Of a DNA stretch of 64,000 nucleotides, positions 41,001-55,295 are shown in pieces. Numbering within the stretch: the stretch's first letter is position 1; each line of letters begins with the position of its first letter. The position numbers and the translations under genes are program-made. Under the pieces are notes generated by a model. That model saw only the letters and a program-made list of their open reading frames with translations, was not told the DNA's origin and did not search any database. The stretch lies in assembly GCA_009869945.1 (NCBI GenBank), contig WIXG01000133.1, positions 62,001-126,000 on the forward strand. Reading direction: 5' to 3'. Source of the stretch: Mesaphorura yosii (Eukaryota > Arthropoda > Collembola > Poduromorpha > Tullbergiidae).

Positions 41001-43455
41001 TTTCGTAATCATGAGCCTAACACAAACAGAAAGTGATTTACGACCCCACAAACACGTACGAAATATATATTTTCAGATTCGAATTGCAGTGTGTAGCATT
41101 TTCGCTTCAGCGTGCAACTGGACATGAAATTTCCAGAGCCCAGCACTGATACAAGTGATCAACAACAGTTTTTGTTTTTAATCACCTCACGCGGGAGTTG
41201 TGCAAGTGGACAAATCTCAGTCTGAAAATGGTCCGAAATCAGAGCGGCATGCCAGTTGCAGTTATTCGGCTCGTAAAATCAGTAGAGCGATACCGAACTT
41301 GGGACGTGCAAATGTTCCTTCACATGCGGTCTAACAATGAAACGTACCAGCAGCAGAGCTGATCTAATGCCTAATGCCCATTTTCCGTCATTATAATATC
41401 TGCCTCTCAGCAGGGAGTCTCCCATGCATGCTCCGTACGTGGTGGGTTGTCGATTGTAGAATAAGTCCATTTCCTAGTCATAAATTGAACCAACACAATC
41501 TCGCCCAATAAGCCTTGCAGACCGATGCAGTCCATCCGCTGCACTATTCCGGGCATTGCATTATTATTCAAACAAACTTCAAGACCAAACAATAGCAAAT
41601 TTTCATTTTAGGCAGACAACACGCTGCATAAATTCGGGTTTCATTAAGCAAAAAGCATCGGACTGCAGAAACACGAATTCTCACGTCCATCTGGACACCG
41701 TGCCGTGGTTTTGTTTTCCTGGTTTTCCACACCTCAAATAACGAATGTGTTCTTAATTCGTGCTCCAAAATAATAATTCAATTCCACTGTGAGTGTCGGA
41801 CGTGGTGAATCTGTCAATCAAGCAGAAATACAATAAACCCTTCTGCCGTGTTATCGCGTCAAGTGGACTCGCTGACTCGCTCTGAAAACATATTCCACTC
41901 GTCTTTTGTTTCACGAGATGAATGCACACAGCAGGAGAGTCCTTCGACAACACAAGCCAGATTCAGAGCCTATTCTATTCAGACCGAGACATGACCGTCC
42001 GTGTCCTACTCTGACGCTGTAACAAGACTCTCGTTTTCACAGCATATTAATTTAGAGTGGGCATCATGTGGCTAACGAATTCAAAAAAGCAGACCAACAA
42101 AAAGAGCCACGAGGAGTAATTCAAAGAGAACGAATCCAGATCGAGTGTTTCATTTGAGTCTTGGCAATGACAGCAGGTTGTGAAGTAATAAGAAACCCCG
42201 TTAGCTGCATCATTAATAATAACAATAATATTAAAATTCCATTTGTTATCATTTTATTAGGACCCGAACGGGAAACAATCATAAATTACTGCGCTCTTCT
42301 TTTTCCAGCCTTATTACTGTCACTCTAACTCCAGGATCGAGATTCCTGCAGGCAACCACAATCACACATTGTCATAGCCGCAAGTCCACACAGCTTCTTA
42401 GCTGTAAAATTCGATTGTGTGTGAACGCAGTGAGATGCTTTCTGCTACTCGCCTGCATTTCTCTCTATTTGCTTACCTTTCATTTCTTGAGAGCATGCGG
42501 AGTATTGCAAGGCACTACACACGCATACGAGTTTTTCGTTTACTCAAAGAAAGCGGTGAAAGTTACGCGTAAACATTACAAAGTAGAAAAGAAACCATTA
42601 CAATTTTTCTCCTGGGACCTCGCTGCACAGCTTCATCCCATTCAGCAGAGAGCGCTCTCCTTCGTAGGAGAAGAGGCTAAGGAAAAGTAGCAAGAAAGTT
42701 GTCGAGGGCAAACATGCTGAAAGACACATGAGGAGCGTTCAAAGAAACCGTGAAAATTTAATCAAAGGGGTCAAGAGCTGTCTGCGTTTAATGATCTCAT
42801 GCCACAGTCCTCAATCACACATCACTCAGCGTGTGAAGCATTTTAATAATTAAACTGAGCCGACTAATGAATTGCGTACTCATCTCAAATTCTGTTGACA
42901 TGCTCACACGCTCCATGCTAAACCAGATTTTCATTCATGGAAAGACGTCATCTTCAGCCATCGACTGCCATTCATCGATTTTTTTCCAATTTCGGTGGAG
43001 TGATGAAATGCCAAACGCGAGTCAGTTCAGCAAGGCAAACATGTTTGAGGAAGCGTTTGTTATGATTTGATGATGAAAGAACGCAATGCAGTGGAAAGAA
43101 ATGGAAAAGTTTGCACAAGAAATCCCAAGAATTTCGCCATGATTTTGTCCTTCGCCGAGTGCCGAGTGCGAGTAGCGAAATTCTGGCGTCTATCTCCGGC
43201 CCGGTTTAGAATGTGTGCAGTTTTTATTAAGGAATCAGGGTGCTTGAACAATGCGAACGAGGAAGGTGTGGGCTGGCTGTCAAATGAAAACTGGAGCAAA
43301 ACTGACAAGCTGTGAAATAAGTTTGTATTGTGTAACTTTGTCATTTGTTATTATTTCTCTGTGGCTCTCATTGCGATCTCTCCTGACTTTTGTTGCGACT
43401 TTCGATTTTTGTTCCAGTTTTCAATTTTTATTCTCTCTCTGTGTCGGTTGCTTAC
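32026..43455. other. Gene-poor tract, no supported gene
   Basis: AT-rich unique DNA with a run of eight G at 34313-34320, short (TAA)n-like patches (about 42211-42231), and chance frames up to 144 codons (40565-40999 minus, facing 40490-40876 plus). None resembles a known protein. Confidence 0.3.
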
Positions 43456-43524
43456 CTTGCCTTCAAGCACTTCAAGCAGTCTCCGGAAATGGGCAGTGGC
43501 TGGGCAAAATTGAAACGCTCTGCT
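43456..43524 (-). other. Putative exon on the minus strand (coding or 5' untranslated)
   Basis: A 69-base unit between a strong acceptor (GTTTGTTTCAG) and donor GTAAGC. Two frames are open through it, so it may be coding, but it also fits a 5' untranslated exon of the trn/caps-like gene. It is phase-compatible with the unit at 43852-43913. Confidence 0.35.
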
Positions 43525-43851
43525 CTGAAACAAACAAAAGAGCAGATCTCATTAGTTTGGTCCGAACGAACGAAGCCTAAACCGCTGGCGAAATGGAAGC
43601 GCGGTATTTACTCAGGGGTTAACCGAACAAACAAGAAAAATGCGGACGAGCCCCGAAGGTGTCCCAACATTAATTTCGGCTCACAAGAAAGTTACTTGAT
43701 CTTTGATGTAGCAAGTCTCGTCTGGCATTCGCTGAACGGAAATTTCAACTTGTTACAGCCAATCAAAAAGGTTGATTGTTGATTGTGCGCCTGCTCCAAG
43801 CAATGAAACTCATTAAGAAGCTGCCATGTTTAATTAAATTAATCTGCTTAC

Positions 43852-43913
43852 AAGTTAAGCCAGAAAAATGCAGAAATGCCGTGCCTCTTTAAGTGACGTG
43901 TTAGTTGTTCAGC
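43852..43913 (-). other. Second putative minus-strand exon, upstream of the previous one
   Basis: A 62-base unit with acceptor TGCTTTCAG and donor GTAAGC. It has an open frame reading AEQLTRHLKRHGISAFFWLN. Spliced to 43524-43456 across 327 bases, the open frame continues. No family recognised. Confidence 0.3.
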
Positions 43914-46900
43914 CTGAAAGCATTCGCACACGACAGACAATTTGTTCTTGGACTGGCTAAACATCAATTCGAGGTTGGCCATCCACCGTACGCGTAGTCC
44001 AGTGAAGCTGTTGTCCCTGTTGCCGAGTACAAACTCGTCCAATGTGCAATTCCCGTTTTATCCGAAAGTGGGTTAGTCGTTAGTCAGCTTATTTCGTAGA
44101 ATGTATGCTTATTTGCATACTCTAAACAAATATTTGCACTTCAACCAACGTGAGAAATAACGACTCGCATAAATATTTCGGGCATTTCGGCCAATGGGTT
44201 TGGCATTGCGCGAACGTACGTATTTGAAGTGAAAGTGCCGTTGGTATTACCCAAATTGCCACGACGTAAAATGACCCCAAACGAATGGACTCGCATTTGT
44301 CAAAGCTTTCCCTTGACGCAAAGCTGTTTCGAGTTCAGACACAACTTTGAGCCGAAATCTCATAAATTAATAACGTGGACAGCACACGCACTGATGCTAA
44401 GCACAAATTATTACGAAAGTAATCTGAATACGGGAGACATATGGCGAGTTAACAAACAGCCCGAAACCTCGAAACAAGCACAAATTGGACGGCCGTTCTC
44501 TCGCTGGTGCACATGTTGGGAGTGCATGTGATATTAATACCGTGATTTATGACGCAAAGTTCAGGCCTTAACAAGTTGACTAAACTAACCAACTTACTTT
44601 AATTAGAAACACGAGAACCACGTGCACAGGCAGATGAATAAATAATTGCAGTTGCTCTCCTGACAAGAATAATTCACCCTCGCAATGAACTTTGGCCATT
44701 ACTCATCATAAATTCTGGACATTTTTGAAACGTCTTTAATTTTAATTCCCCGCCTTCCATTAAACTCCTTCCACTTTCTTAATCTCCACCAAACTAAAGG
44801 CTGTACAAACTGCGCGCGTTCGATTTCAGTCGAATTATGAATTTAGAGAGGAAGTCAAAGTTGTTCTGGCCACTTCCAATCTGAGAAAATCCCCTCACTC
44901 TTTCCAAAGTCTCCATACGCACAACTTCGACTTGCATTAGCGCCGATTGAGGGAAGACAGAGCAGAGAAAGAATAATTTTGACATTAAATAATTATGCAA
45001 TCACTTACGCATGAGTCCGGACTTTGCATTCAGTTGTGGAAAAGTGCGTGCGGAAAGGAAAGGCTTTAAATTCAGGAATGTTGGCGTTGGTTGTTGGGGA
45101 AAGGAGGCAGACGGAAGCTCATCTCTGACAACATCATTCCATTTCAATTTGGCTGGCACGATCGCAGTTTCTTTTCAAATGCCATTTCCTTCATTTCATT
45201 TCATTTTAAAATGATTTGCCATGAAATATTGCTGCTAAGGACCGAAGAGGGGCTCAGCACAAAAACTTTAATTTCAAACTTATTCTCTTTGCGGGCATTG
45301 TGCACGAGAAATAAATTCATGCTGTAGCAGATTCCAAAAGAGAACCTCCGCTCAGACGCAGAGTGGTTTTGGTTTCATTCGAGCTTCCCTTTGGCAACAT
45401 TACAACTTGAGCGCATTCACTCAATTAAGAGGTTTCTATCCGTCTGAGGTCGGATGATGAAACGATGAATAAATTAGTGCACGAGCATTAACAGTTCAGC
45501 ACTGAGCAGCCATGAGAACATACAAAGTGGACGCTTTTGTGCGAACAAAGCTGAGTCTAAAACAAATCGGTAAGTGAATGAAACGAAAAAGTGCGTATGA
45601 TTTCCCAGGAGTTCTTACTCGAATTACAACCACGCAGTTGCAAATTTTAGATGAGAGAAAGGGCAAATCGCTTTTAAGTCTGTCACTGATTCAACTGCCA
45701 CCCAAAGCAAGTCGAATAATTTTCACGTCCTTTGTTCCGACATTTTTGAATTAAAGTTCAGAGATTGAATTTCAAGTGACTCATAATCAATCACGCTCAT
45801 TCACTCCAGCCACGGCCTAGTCAGCAAATCAGCCCTGACTCTTAATGCGTTTCGTGTTAATTTTCTTTTTATGCAGCGTATGCCAACGAAATGAATCTTG
45901 TGCATGAGTTGCCACAAAACGGTCGCACGTGAGCACGAAATAATACTCCAGACTTCGGCACGTGGCTTCTCGGTAATTGTTTTTCGTAATTGTATTTACT
46001 CTGACAAGTCACGAGAAAAGTTTCAAGTCAGGATGATGAATTTTCGCTTCAACTTCAAATTTGCTTTCGAGAAGTAGGGACACTGAAACGCGGTCTCAGA
46101 AAATGTCATGTGAAAGTCAAGTGGTGGGTGATGAAGTGCGAGTTAATGACCCACACTGATTCATACAACTCCAATTTCCAGACTGTGTAGAATTCAACTC
46201 GAGACGAAGGTGCTGAGCTTCGCTGTGAGCCTAATCCAATAATGATCAGCCATCCGAGGATAAATCAGACTCAAATTACGAGCTGCATTCTCACGGGCCA
46301 GGAGTGCACCAGAGTGTGCCGCATTTCATACAGTGTCGTCGTCCTCGTCTCTCAGTTGGTGGGTGGATCACATCAGAATGTTTAATTTCGCTCATTTATC
46401 AAACGATAGAAATGGCACCGGAACGACATTAATAACTCCAATAAAGTGCCACGCACTGCGTCACCCGAGAAAGAACTCATTGACGAGGAGATACAAGAAG
46501 AGATAAGGAAAGAGGAGGACTTAATTTGACAAATGATCGATTGAAGGTTCATGACAAATGTCGTCTCGTACATTTCTTGGATCACATCGCCGTATGGATT
46601 ATTTTTGAAGCAGCGATTTGAGCTGAGAGCCGAAGTACTCTTGCCTTGTGAGAAGAGTTCTTTCCTTTCACATAAATATAGCTCCTTTTGAACAACCGGC
46701 AAGGAAGAAACGAAGCTGTGGACGAAATATCAGTCAACAGTCAGAGACTTTCACCACTGTACACGAAAAGGTATAAGAGGCTATAAACTCCAAGAATAGC
46801 GTCTGGAGAAGAGTTTCACAAGCTGGTGGCAGAGTGCAGGGTAACCTACAGAAAATATGAGCCCATTCGGGCCTGAATCACACACATTAAAGGAGGAAAC

Positions 46901-49900
46901 ATTTATCAGTTTGTATACAATAATAATATCGCTCTGATTTCATCCCGCCGCATTGCACCGAGAAGAACTGGGCGAAATGAAGAAATAAATTACCGTCAAA
47001 TTGAGCAGCAACGTCAAACATTAAATTACAGCGTTGCATTTAAGAAGAAGAAATATGTGGGAAATGAATGAGAGAGCAGCATCGCAGCATGCAGAAGGAA
47101 GTCAACGCTTGATAGTTCTGGCACAAGAAGAAAGCGCTCTATCGGAAATGAATATCTTCTGCTGCCGAATAAAATGAGACGCCCGCTCTGCATTGCACAA
47201 TATAAGTTTATGCCACACTCATGATTTAATACTTGATAACGGAGAACGTGAGCGCTGGAGACATTCTCCAGAGTGCGAATGTACGGCAAATACTTCTTTA
47301 CTGCACCATGATCACATTCCCAATTACCTTCCAGGCATTTTAATATGCAATAAATTATGAAGAAATTTCTACGCCTGACAATCAGACTTCCTTCGAGCCC
47401 ATTCGAGGAAGAGATCTTCTGATTAGAGACATAATTGCACTGAAATAGAACCCCAAACCATTCCATCGACCTCCTTCGTCTTTTGCGTGTCTTTACTCCA
47501 TCGAAGCCATCGACAAATACTGAAGTTTTATTTTACAGAGCTCCTTGAAGTTGTCCGCATTCCAAAACGAGAGAAAGAAAGCGCGCTGACAGGCAAAGCG
47601 AGAGATAAAAGATCGCATGGAGCGACAGATCACTAATCCATTTGGGAAAATTGGGCACATTCATCCGCCGAGCTGAACCCGAAACAATAAAGGACAGATG
47701 ACCGCAAAGGGGAATGACGACGTTCTTCTTCTCCTTACTTTTTACAATTTCTATTTTTTGTCAAAGATGAATGTCAGCTGCAGGAGTGCTTCTCTGCTGA
47801 GGGACTGCTCTTTGCCTGTCGTCTTAAACTTTGGCTCGGTAACCTAATGTCCCACTTTAATTCCTCCTTCACTTGCTCTCCCGTAAAAGTTTAAAGAGGA
47901 GAGAGACTCGGACAGAAACAGAATCAATATAATAAATTGACCTTTTGAGCGCTCGGAAACCGAAGCAAGCAATTGAATTTAATTTATTGGACTCGCTAAA
48001 CACGGGATGTCTGTCGTCGTAGGAAAAGGAAAGAACTCGCGAAATGATGCATGGGCCAACCACACATTTGTGGGCCTTTTTAGAGGGAATTCTGCCTTTC
48101 TGGAAGCTAGAATTTGGACCATGGCAATGTTCAAAATATAAACAGGTCCGGTGTACATTTTAATTACACGATTTGTGAACTCAAAGTTCACATGCTAAGA
48201 ACAAGAGCATTTGGTCCTTGCATTGCATTGCAGCATGGTGAAGAGTCCATAAATTATTATCTGCTTGAAGTGGGGCCAAACAAAGAAAATCCAACAACTT
48301 ACAAATGCGTAAACAGTACATTCTTTTCCAGTGAAGTGCATTTATAAATATAAGCTAAAGCTGTACTTCAAATCCGCCGTTGGTCTGAGCGAATGAGAAC
48401 TGGCCCGAGCTGGTTGGAGAAGTCATTGTCTGGGAATAAGTGGAGTGGCAAATGAATCTAAATCTAACCCGCAGGTTTTCACAGCAGGCTCTTCTTGTGT
48501 CTACATCTTTCTAATTTATGATCATGTTCTTTTATGTCGGATTTTTCTCTCGACTAAGATTTCCAGAAGAGAAAATGAAAAAAAATGCATTACACAGTTA
48601 ATGAAAGTCGTAATAATTGCGTTTGAAGAATGATTCCAGATTCCGAGATAAAAAATGTTGGACGGGATTGAATTGGAACTGGAAACTGCATGAGAAGAAT
48701 GCATTCTTCTGTAACCATTTCATTAGTAATGTTACGGTTTTAAAGGAAAGGTTCATTTTTATTTCTTATTACAAGAAATATTATTGGAATTCTAGAATTC
48801 TTGTAGTTTGAAGTGCGGTAGACGAGTAGAATTCCTTAATGCCTGCACAGCCTGAGTTTCTGGATATATTGCGGGTTTTGATAATGTGAAAGATTATGAG
48901 GTATTAACGACTACAACGACTACAAGAGGAATGGTTCTGAGTCTTGGGTAAACATTTTTCCATGAAACCTCGTCGAAGCAGGAGACTCGAGGCGCACCGC
49001 CTGAAAGGGAACTCTGACGGTTGTGTGTTTTTATTTGAAAATGTCCCACCGAGAAGATGAAAAGAAAAATAAACTGCCAAGAACAAAAAAGTTACATTTG
49101 TCAAAATTCTTAACAACTTGTTAAAACAAAAGAATGACAGCAAAACCAACTAATTATAATCACGAGTCTGCCGCCTGCCCCTTTTCTGCTTAGGAAATTC
49201 CCTTAACTTTTTCAGTTACTTCTAAGTGGCCTGGACCGAACTTATTCCAGGCATAATATCAATTCAAAACACCAGGAAAAATTCTCACTTTCCTCTTCAC
49301 GCATTAGTAGCCAGAAATGTTTCCTGGATTTATTTGTTCGTCCCGTATCTGATCGCAACCCGGGGCTGGAATGCAGGCACGCAGACCAGCTCCCCAAGTT
49401 ATGCCTTCCTGAGCAGCTCAAACAGGAAGCCCAATGAGCATTAATTCTGAGGGGAGTGAAACCGAGCTGGCTTAATTTAAATTGTTTGTAATTCTACCTC
49501 GCCTGCTCTTGAAACCAAAGCACCGACTTACGCATTCAAGATTACAACCCAGTGCCAGATGTTTCTGGACAACACAGAATTACGTAGAACGGATGGGAAT
49601 TAACCTCCACTCAATGACTGTAATTTCGCTATAAAAATGCAGGTCCCTGTGATTAGCACCTATTAACAGCGGACCTGGAAGATTGTGATCGGAACAACTT
49701 GACAGGGAATATTGAAAAGTGCAAGTGTGGCGTAACTTACAAGAATTCGCCCAGTGCTCACTTTGCCTGCTGCGATCACAGGAAGTTATAATTCTCATAC
49801 GCGTTGTGACGTGGTGGCTGGCTCGTTCGCTGCTTTACTCTCGTTTATCTGTAACATAAAAAAGTCAAGCGGTTTAAATACATACTTTCACATTTGGGCA

Positions 49901-52900
49901 ATTTATGTGGCAAACATGTAATTAAGAGTCAGGTTTCGATTCTAAATCGATAACGAACTTAGTACATAAGCAACACGGCATACGAGATCACTAAAGGATA
50001 TCTGGAACTACATTCGACAAACTTGACTTATGCACCAGTTACGTTGCGAGTCAAGTTCTCAAGTCACAACACGTTCTCCACAAGGCAAGAGATACGAAGC
50101 AGACATTAATATAAATGAGCTCGTTCACTGCCGTGTTCATGCGTAGTTGGTATTTCATCGCTCGAATTTACTCCGCACTCACACGACAATGCGAGCCATC
50201 AAATCTCCATGTTACAGTTATCGCGCATTTTAGATTTTGTTAAACTTTTATTTTAGCGTCAACCTGTCAAAAGACGAAGATGCGCGTATGAAGTACGACG
50301 ACACGTACACACACTCAATCCGTTTTCAAGTTCATTGCTTTTCCCTCCTCCGGAATACGAAATCTTTTTGGAATTGGACCAAGAAAAGCTCTTTCCAAGA
50401 ACAAGAAGATGCACACGGCGCTGTTTCTTTACGATTACTCATAATCGTAAAATGGATGGCAGTGGCAGTTATTACAGGCCGAGGCTGCAAGAGCACCTCG
50501 GCGCTGGCGCTTGCATTGCGAGCGCGCAGCCGAACGTTTATGAATGCGTTGCTTGAGCGAGCTTATTTCTCAAATGTCCAAATAATAAACATGTAATGTA
50601 GGGAGCGAAGGAGGCTGCTGAGAGTGATAAACTATTAACACAGAAAATATTATGTATATACACAGTAATAATAAACTACCGCAATGCAGGCAAGAGATGA
50701 CTTAAAGCTTGCCTGCCTGCAGGAGAAGAGACTCTCAAGAAAGTGCTCCTGTTTGGATGCTACCACATGCCTTGCTTCTTGGTTTAATGACCACAAATTA
50801 AAATGAGAAACTCACAGTGTGCAAACACAACCAGAAAAAATTACAATGCTTGAGAATGCTTACTCTTGCAACACATTACTGGATTAATAGTTATGCACCC
50901 ACTGCGAGCAGAATGTACTATTTACAACGCCTGTTGCCTACAGAGTTGCTACTTTAACGTGAAGAAGGAAAGCGATGGAAGTAAGCTGCGTCTAGAAGCT
51001 TAAAAGTCAACGTTTGCCAATCTAGGAACAGTATCGTCCACTGTTTCTGTTATCAAACCGATTAAGACTTTCAAAAGAAATGTGAAATCTCCAAAAATCA
51101 TCTGCTGATATTCACTTTGCGTAAACGCACGCGTAGAATAATCACAAGAGAAAGTCAAATGGCACGAGAAATGAAGTGCCAAAAGTCAAATATTTCAACG
51201 GGAAATTGCAGAGCGTCGTTCGTACGCTTTAAATTAACCTACTTTCAGAAAAATCTATTAACACAACAGAAGCATGCAGAGTGTGCTGTAGGGAAAATGG
51301 GAATGGCAGCCATTATATTTTGCCTACTGTTCTACTCCACTTTCGCCTTTCTATTTTATCTTCATTTTTCACTCCAAATTCCACATCAACTCATTTACTC
51401 TTGCTTTCTCTGCTCTCGTGAAAATAATGGCACTGCCACGGGTTGTGTTCTGAGCGAGACCAGCACACAAAGGAATATTCACCTCATTCCTCCCGCATGT
51501 GCCACGCATGCATTGCTCATGTTCCATGTTCGGCTCCACCGCTGCGATTTCGCTTTCATTCTCATCAAAGCCTTCATGTCATTCTCGAATTCGTGTGCAG
51601 CAATTCATAAAAATCAAAAATAAATTCTACGTGAGTGCGTTTCGGAATTATTCAGGGTTCGGGCTACGATTACAGTGGAGGAATCATCCAGGTAGAAAAT
51701 ATTTGGAATCATAACTTGCCACGTAACAACACAGCAAGAATATTAGAATGTTGAAAAACACGAGTTGATCACGCACACATGCACTTCGTATGAAGAGGGT
51801 TTACGGAAGCTTTTGCCTGGAAGTCTCCAGCCTCATTAAATCCAACGCACAAGCTTATGCAAATGCTAGCATGTGAGATGAGATAAGAATTGCGAGAATT
51901 CGCACAGAGATGAGATCCGCATTTGTAGTTACATGAGATTTTGATTGTAAACTGTTGTAAAACCGCATCTTAAAGAGAAGGCAGGACATGCACGTGGAGA
52001 GAAAGTCGGTATTTTGTGGTCCTCCTGACACAGTTACGCACTCAATTTTCTCTTTTTGATAACAATGTAGCACAGGAGATTTTAAGCTCTTGCATGGAGA
52101 GACAAAATTGTATTAACCCACAAAGCAAGTAGAGAAGAGACACAAGAATTCAGGGAAAGGAGCTTATCCAACACGAGGCTGTGTGTAAAGGTATTGATAC
52201 GTCTTCTTTCTCTGTGCTTAGTCGACTGCATTCTACTTAAGGCAATCTTTTGAAAGATACAAGAAAATATTCTCAAGAATCTTCTGCCTCTTTATGAATA
52301 CTAAACTCTCGTCTCTTCCGTGCTCGGAGCTCGCTTCGTCGAGAAAGGAATTAAATCAAGTAGAAATGTAAAAGTGGAATGCTTTGAGGGCTTTCTCAAG
52401 CAAGCAACTACTTCGGCTGTACCGCGAAGGCGAACTATCCTCGAGACTCTCAAATACTCGCATGTGATACAAATGCCTTGCAAGATTTACAAGGAATGTG
52501 AATTGAGTGTGGTTCAAAATTACAAAATTCATTTCTCGGACGTTCTTCATGAAGTCCACTTTGCATATACATTTCCATCTCCTTAATAATAATGGCAAAT
52601 ATAAATACGGTGGATGGGTAGGGAAATATGCTCTGGCTTCCCTTCTGCCGTTGCACGTACCATGCGCCTCTTAACAAGCCTCGTTTCGTCGTACTCCCTT
52701 TCAAGTCTGCAGTTCAGCATGGACCACTAGCATCCCGTCTCATCTTCCTTATTGCAATAATAACAGTAATAACATAATGCATTCATAAAACACTTTGTGT
52801 GGTTTCTACTTTCCTGGGCAGTGCGAGAAGAGCACACTCAGGAGAAAACTCATTTACTCCAAAGCACCAGCCTCACAAAACAACTCACTCGAATGTAGGG

Positions 52901-53477
52901 CAAGACACTGTATCAAAATGAGGAACAGCACGAGACTCCGCAGTTCGTTATGATATTCTGCAACAATGTAATACAGTTTCAGACACAAGGAAGTAGTCTG
53001 TTTAGACACATGATGCTCGACCATTTTTGCCCACCATTTGAGATTATGTTAATATGCTATTTTTAATCAGCCAAAACCAACCACTAATTGGCCCCGACTC
53101 TGACTGATTCTTTCTGATTACCATTCTTCATGTTCTTGTGAATGTCTTGCTTAATTTCAGAGTTGGTGGTGGCTGATTTGTATGATTTTCAGTCGTTTGA
53201 ACATGGCATGTTTTGCTTTTAACCCATATATGAGATAACGCTACCTTTGAAACCAGTGCCAGATCATCTATTTTTTATAAGCAGTCTCTATGTTGTTCAG
53301 CAAGCTCTGGCCTTTCAGCTTCTGTAAAGTTTGTTCCAAAATCAGGTAGATTTGTAGGTGATTGATGCTGATTTCTGGCGGGTCGTGGCTGAGTTGGTGG
53401 ATTTGCATATTTTAACCTATTAGCTTTGTACGACGTGCAGGCACAGCGCCCAACCTTATGTTTCTCTTCCTTGTTTA
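43914..53477. other. Gene-poor tract, no supported gene
   Basis: AT-rich unique DNA. One possible first exon on the plus strand is listed separately. The longest frames (51117-51623 plus, 47026-47466 minus) have compositions expected of chance readings. Confidence 0.3.
45512..45569 (+). CDS. Possible first coding exon, start codon to donor
   Basis: ATG at 45512 begins a frame reading MRTYKVDAFVRTKLSLKQI up to a consensus donor GTAAGT at 45570. No promoter or matching downstream exon can be shown. Without splicing the frame ends after two more codons. Weak call. Confidence 0.18.
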
Positions 53478-53830
53478 CCATGTACAATCACTCTAATTAG
53501 CTTTTATGTGTATTTTGACGGTCTTCAACCCGAGACTTCTCATTCCTTACCTTGTGACTTATCATACATTCGAACGTGTAAACATTGCGCATTTGTAAGT
53601 TTTAGGTTATTTTTACTTTGTTCTTAACCGAGAATTACTTAATCTGTATTGTGCTAAGAATTGTGACCTACATTCTAATTTTAGTTGTCTTTCCATTGAA
53701 TTGTGCTATACAGTGAACTCAGCATTTGTCTATAAATATGACCTACTAACTGTAAAATAAAGCTCAGGATAATTTTGCCTCGGTTGTTACGGCTACTCTA
53801 ATTTATAAGTCTCATCTCTGTCAGTTTTCG
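53478..53830 (+). mobile_element. LTR-like island, possible solo LTR
   Basis: TATAAATA at 53731-53738 is followed within 20 bases by AATAAA (53756-53761) and then a GT-rich stretch, the arrangement of core promoter and poly(A) signal seen in the U3/R boundary of many LTR retrotransposons. The exact ends, a primer-binding site and a target-site duplication were not found, and no gag or pol frame adjoins it. A host promoter or 3' end is an alternative. Confidence 0.22.
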
Positions 53831-55295
53831 ATCGGAGTAGTTTCTTGATTGTTGTGTCGCGAGTCATCGGGTCCAGGTCTTCGTAATCGGTTGTCAGGTC
53901 CACTTTGAGAGCAGCAGCAGTCAAGCAACAAGCGGGGAATTTGAATCAGTCGGATTTTGAGCAGCCCTACACAGCTCCAGCTCCAGCGCAGGAGGTGCAC
54001 AGTTGATCTTTCGCATCTGTCATTGTCGTTGGTCCCTATCCATAAAGCGCTACCAGCGAGGCTGGACAACCCAGCAATCCTTGCTACCAGCTAGCAACTT
54101 CTAGTGTACGGTGAAGGTGTACATAGTCACTTATTTTAGAGCAACAAAAGTCTCCTTTTAATTCCACGCCTAACATCTGCTGAATGCACGAGTCAGAATT
54201 GAGAATTCCTATATGAAACAATGGAAATCGTGCGTGCAAGTACCCGACTCGATTTCTCTGAAATCTGGTTCCAGTAATCCAAACCTGTAATCTGCTCCTC
54301 AAAAGACAAGGCACAAGCAGACGGGACTTGAATTTCATGTTCAGATTTTTTTCATTTTATTTATAGACAGACTGAACAAGACAAGAATCGAGGCAAGTCA
54401 AACAACGAAATAAAAAGTTCAAAAGTTGAGACATGCGTTTAAAATAATTACAGTCATCTTGCTTCTAAGTGTCTTGTTCCAACATCAAAACTCGCACTTT
54501 TATTCCGACGGTCAGTCTCTCTCCTCTTGCATTACCTTGTTTCACTGGAGTTCGAAACCTTACAATTATGAGTGATTACAAATAAAGTTGTAAAGAGGCA
54601 GCAACAACACACAGACAAATCCAAGAAAGAATGAATCCGAGGTCGACCAGACACGAGTTATTCCCCTCTGCTTTTATAATTACGATCTGTGCTGTATTTA
54701 CTTCGGACGTTGGGCAAAATAAATTCCGTTTTTGTTTATGCGCGTATAAAAAATTAAAATGATGAATGAGGAGAATGTGTGCAAAGAGTAAGCGTGTCCC
54801 GAATGAATTGAGAACATTTTCAGTTTTGTGGTCGTGTTATCTTGCCACTGCTTTCTCCTTTCCTCCGTTCACACTGAGGCATGCATGGCTTGTGTACTGG
54901 TTGCATTTTGTGTTTGAAAATGATGGCGTTTCATGCAGAAGCAGCGTACACAACTTTTTACTCTGTGTGTCACTGCAGCCGCTGTGCGTTGTGCTCTGTG
55001 TAATATCATAAATTGAAATCCCAAAAGTGTGACAATTTATATTATACAAGTTTATATTTTATGGTTAAGATACAGCAGCCATGCATCCTGCTTACTGCTT
55101 TCTCTCATAAAGACCCCAGACACGGTGAAAGAGACAACCAGAATTGACGACCTCAATAGAACATTACAAAGCACAAACACCGAGACTGGCGAAGGCAAGC
55201 AAGTGCTGCTTTTGCTTTATGTGGTCTATTGAATTCAAACCTTGAATTACATTTAACTCCTCTCGCCACTTGTGCTTTCCATTTATTACTTGCAG
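53831..55295. other. GC-richer patch then AT-rich DNA, no supported gene
   Basis: The stretch at 53831-54110 is visibly richer in CG dinucleotides than its surroundings and contains an 82-codon minus-strand frame (54069-53821) without family resemblance. It could be internal leader sequence of the putative LTR element or unrelated. Confidence 0.25.

Noticed and set aside
47026..47466. 146-codon minus-strand frame
   Set aside because: Low-complexity hydrophobic ends and no known domain. A possible exon inside it (donor GTAATT near 47330) was too weak to list.
49532..49564. 33-base minus-strand microexon with acceptor GTTGTCCAG and donor GTAAGT
   Set aside because: Good sites, but the number of GTAAGT matches expected by chance in 45 kb makes an isolated 11-codon unit unconvincing.
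51117..51623. 168-codon plus-strand frame
   Set aside because: No family resemblance, mixed hydrophobic and Cys content typical of a chance reading, and no splice or promoter context.
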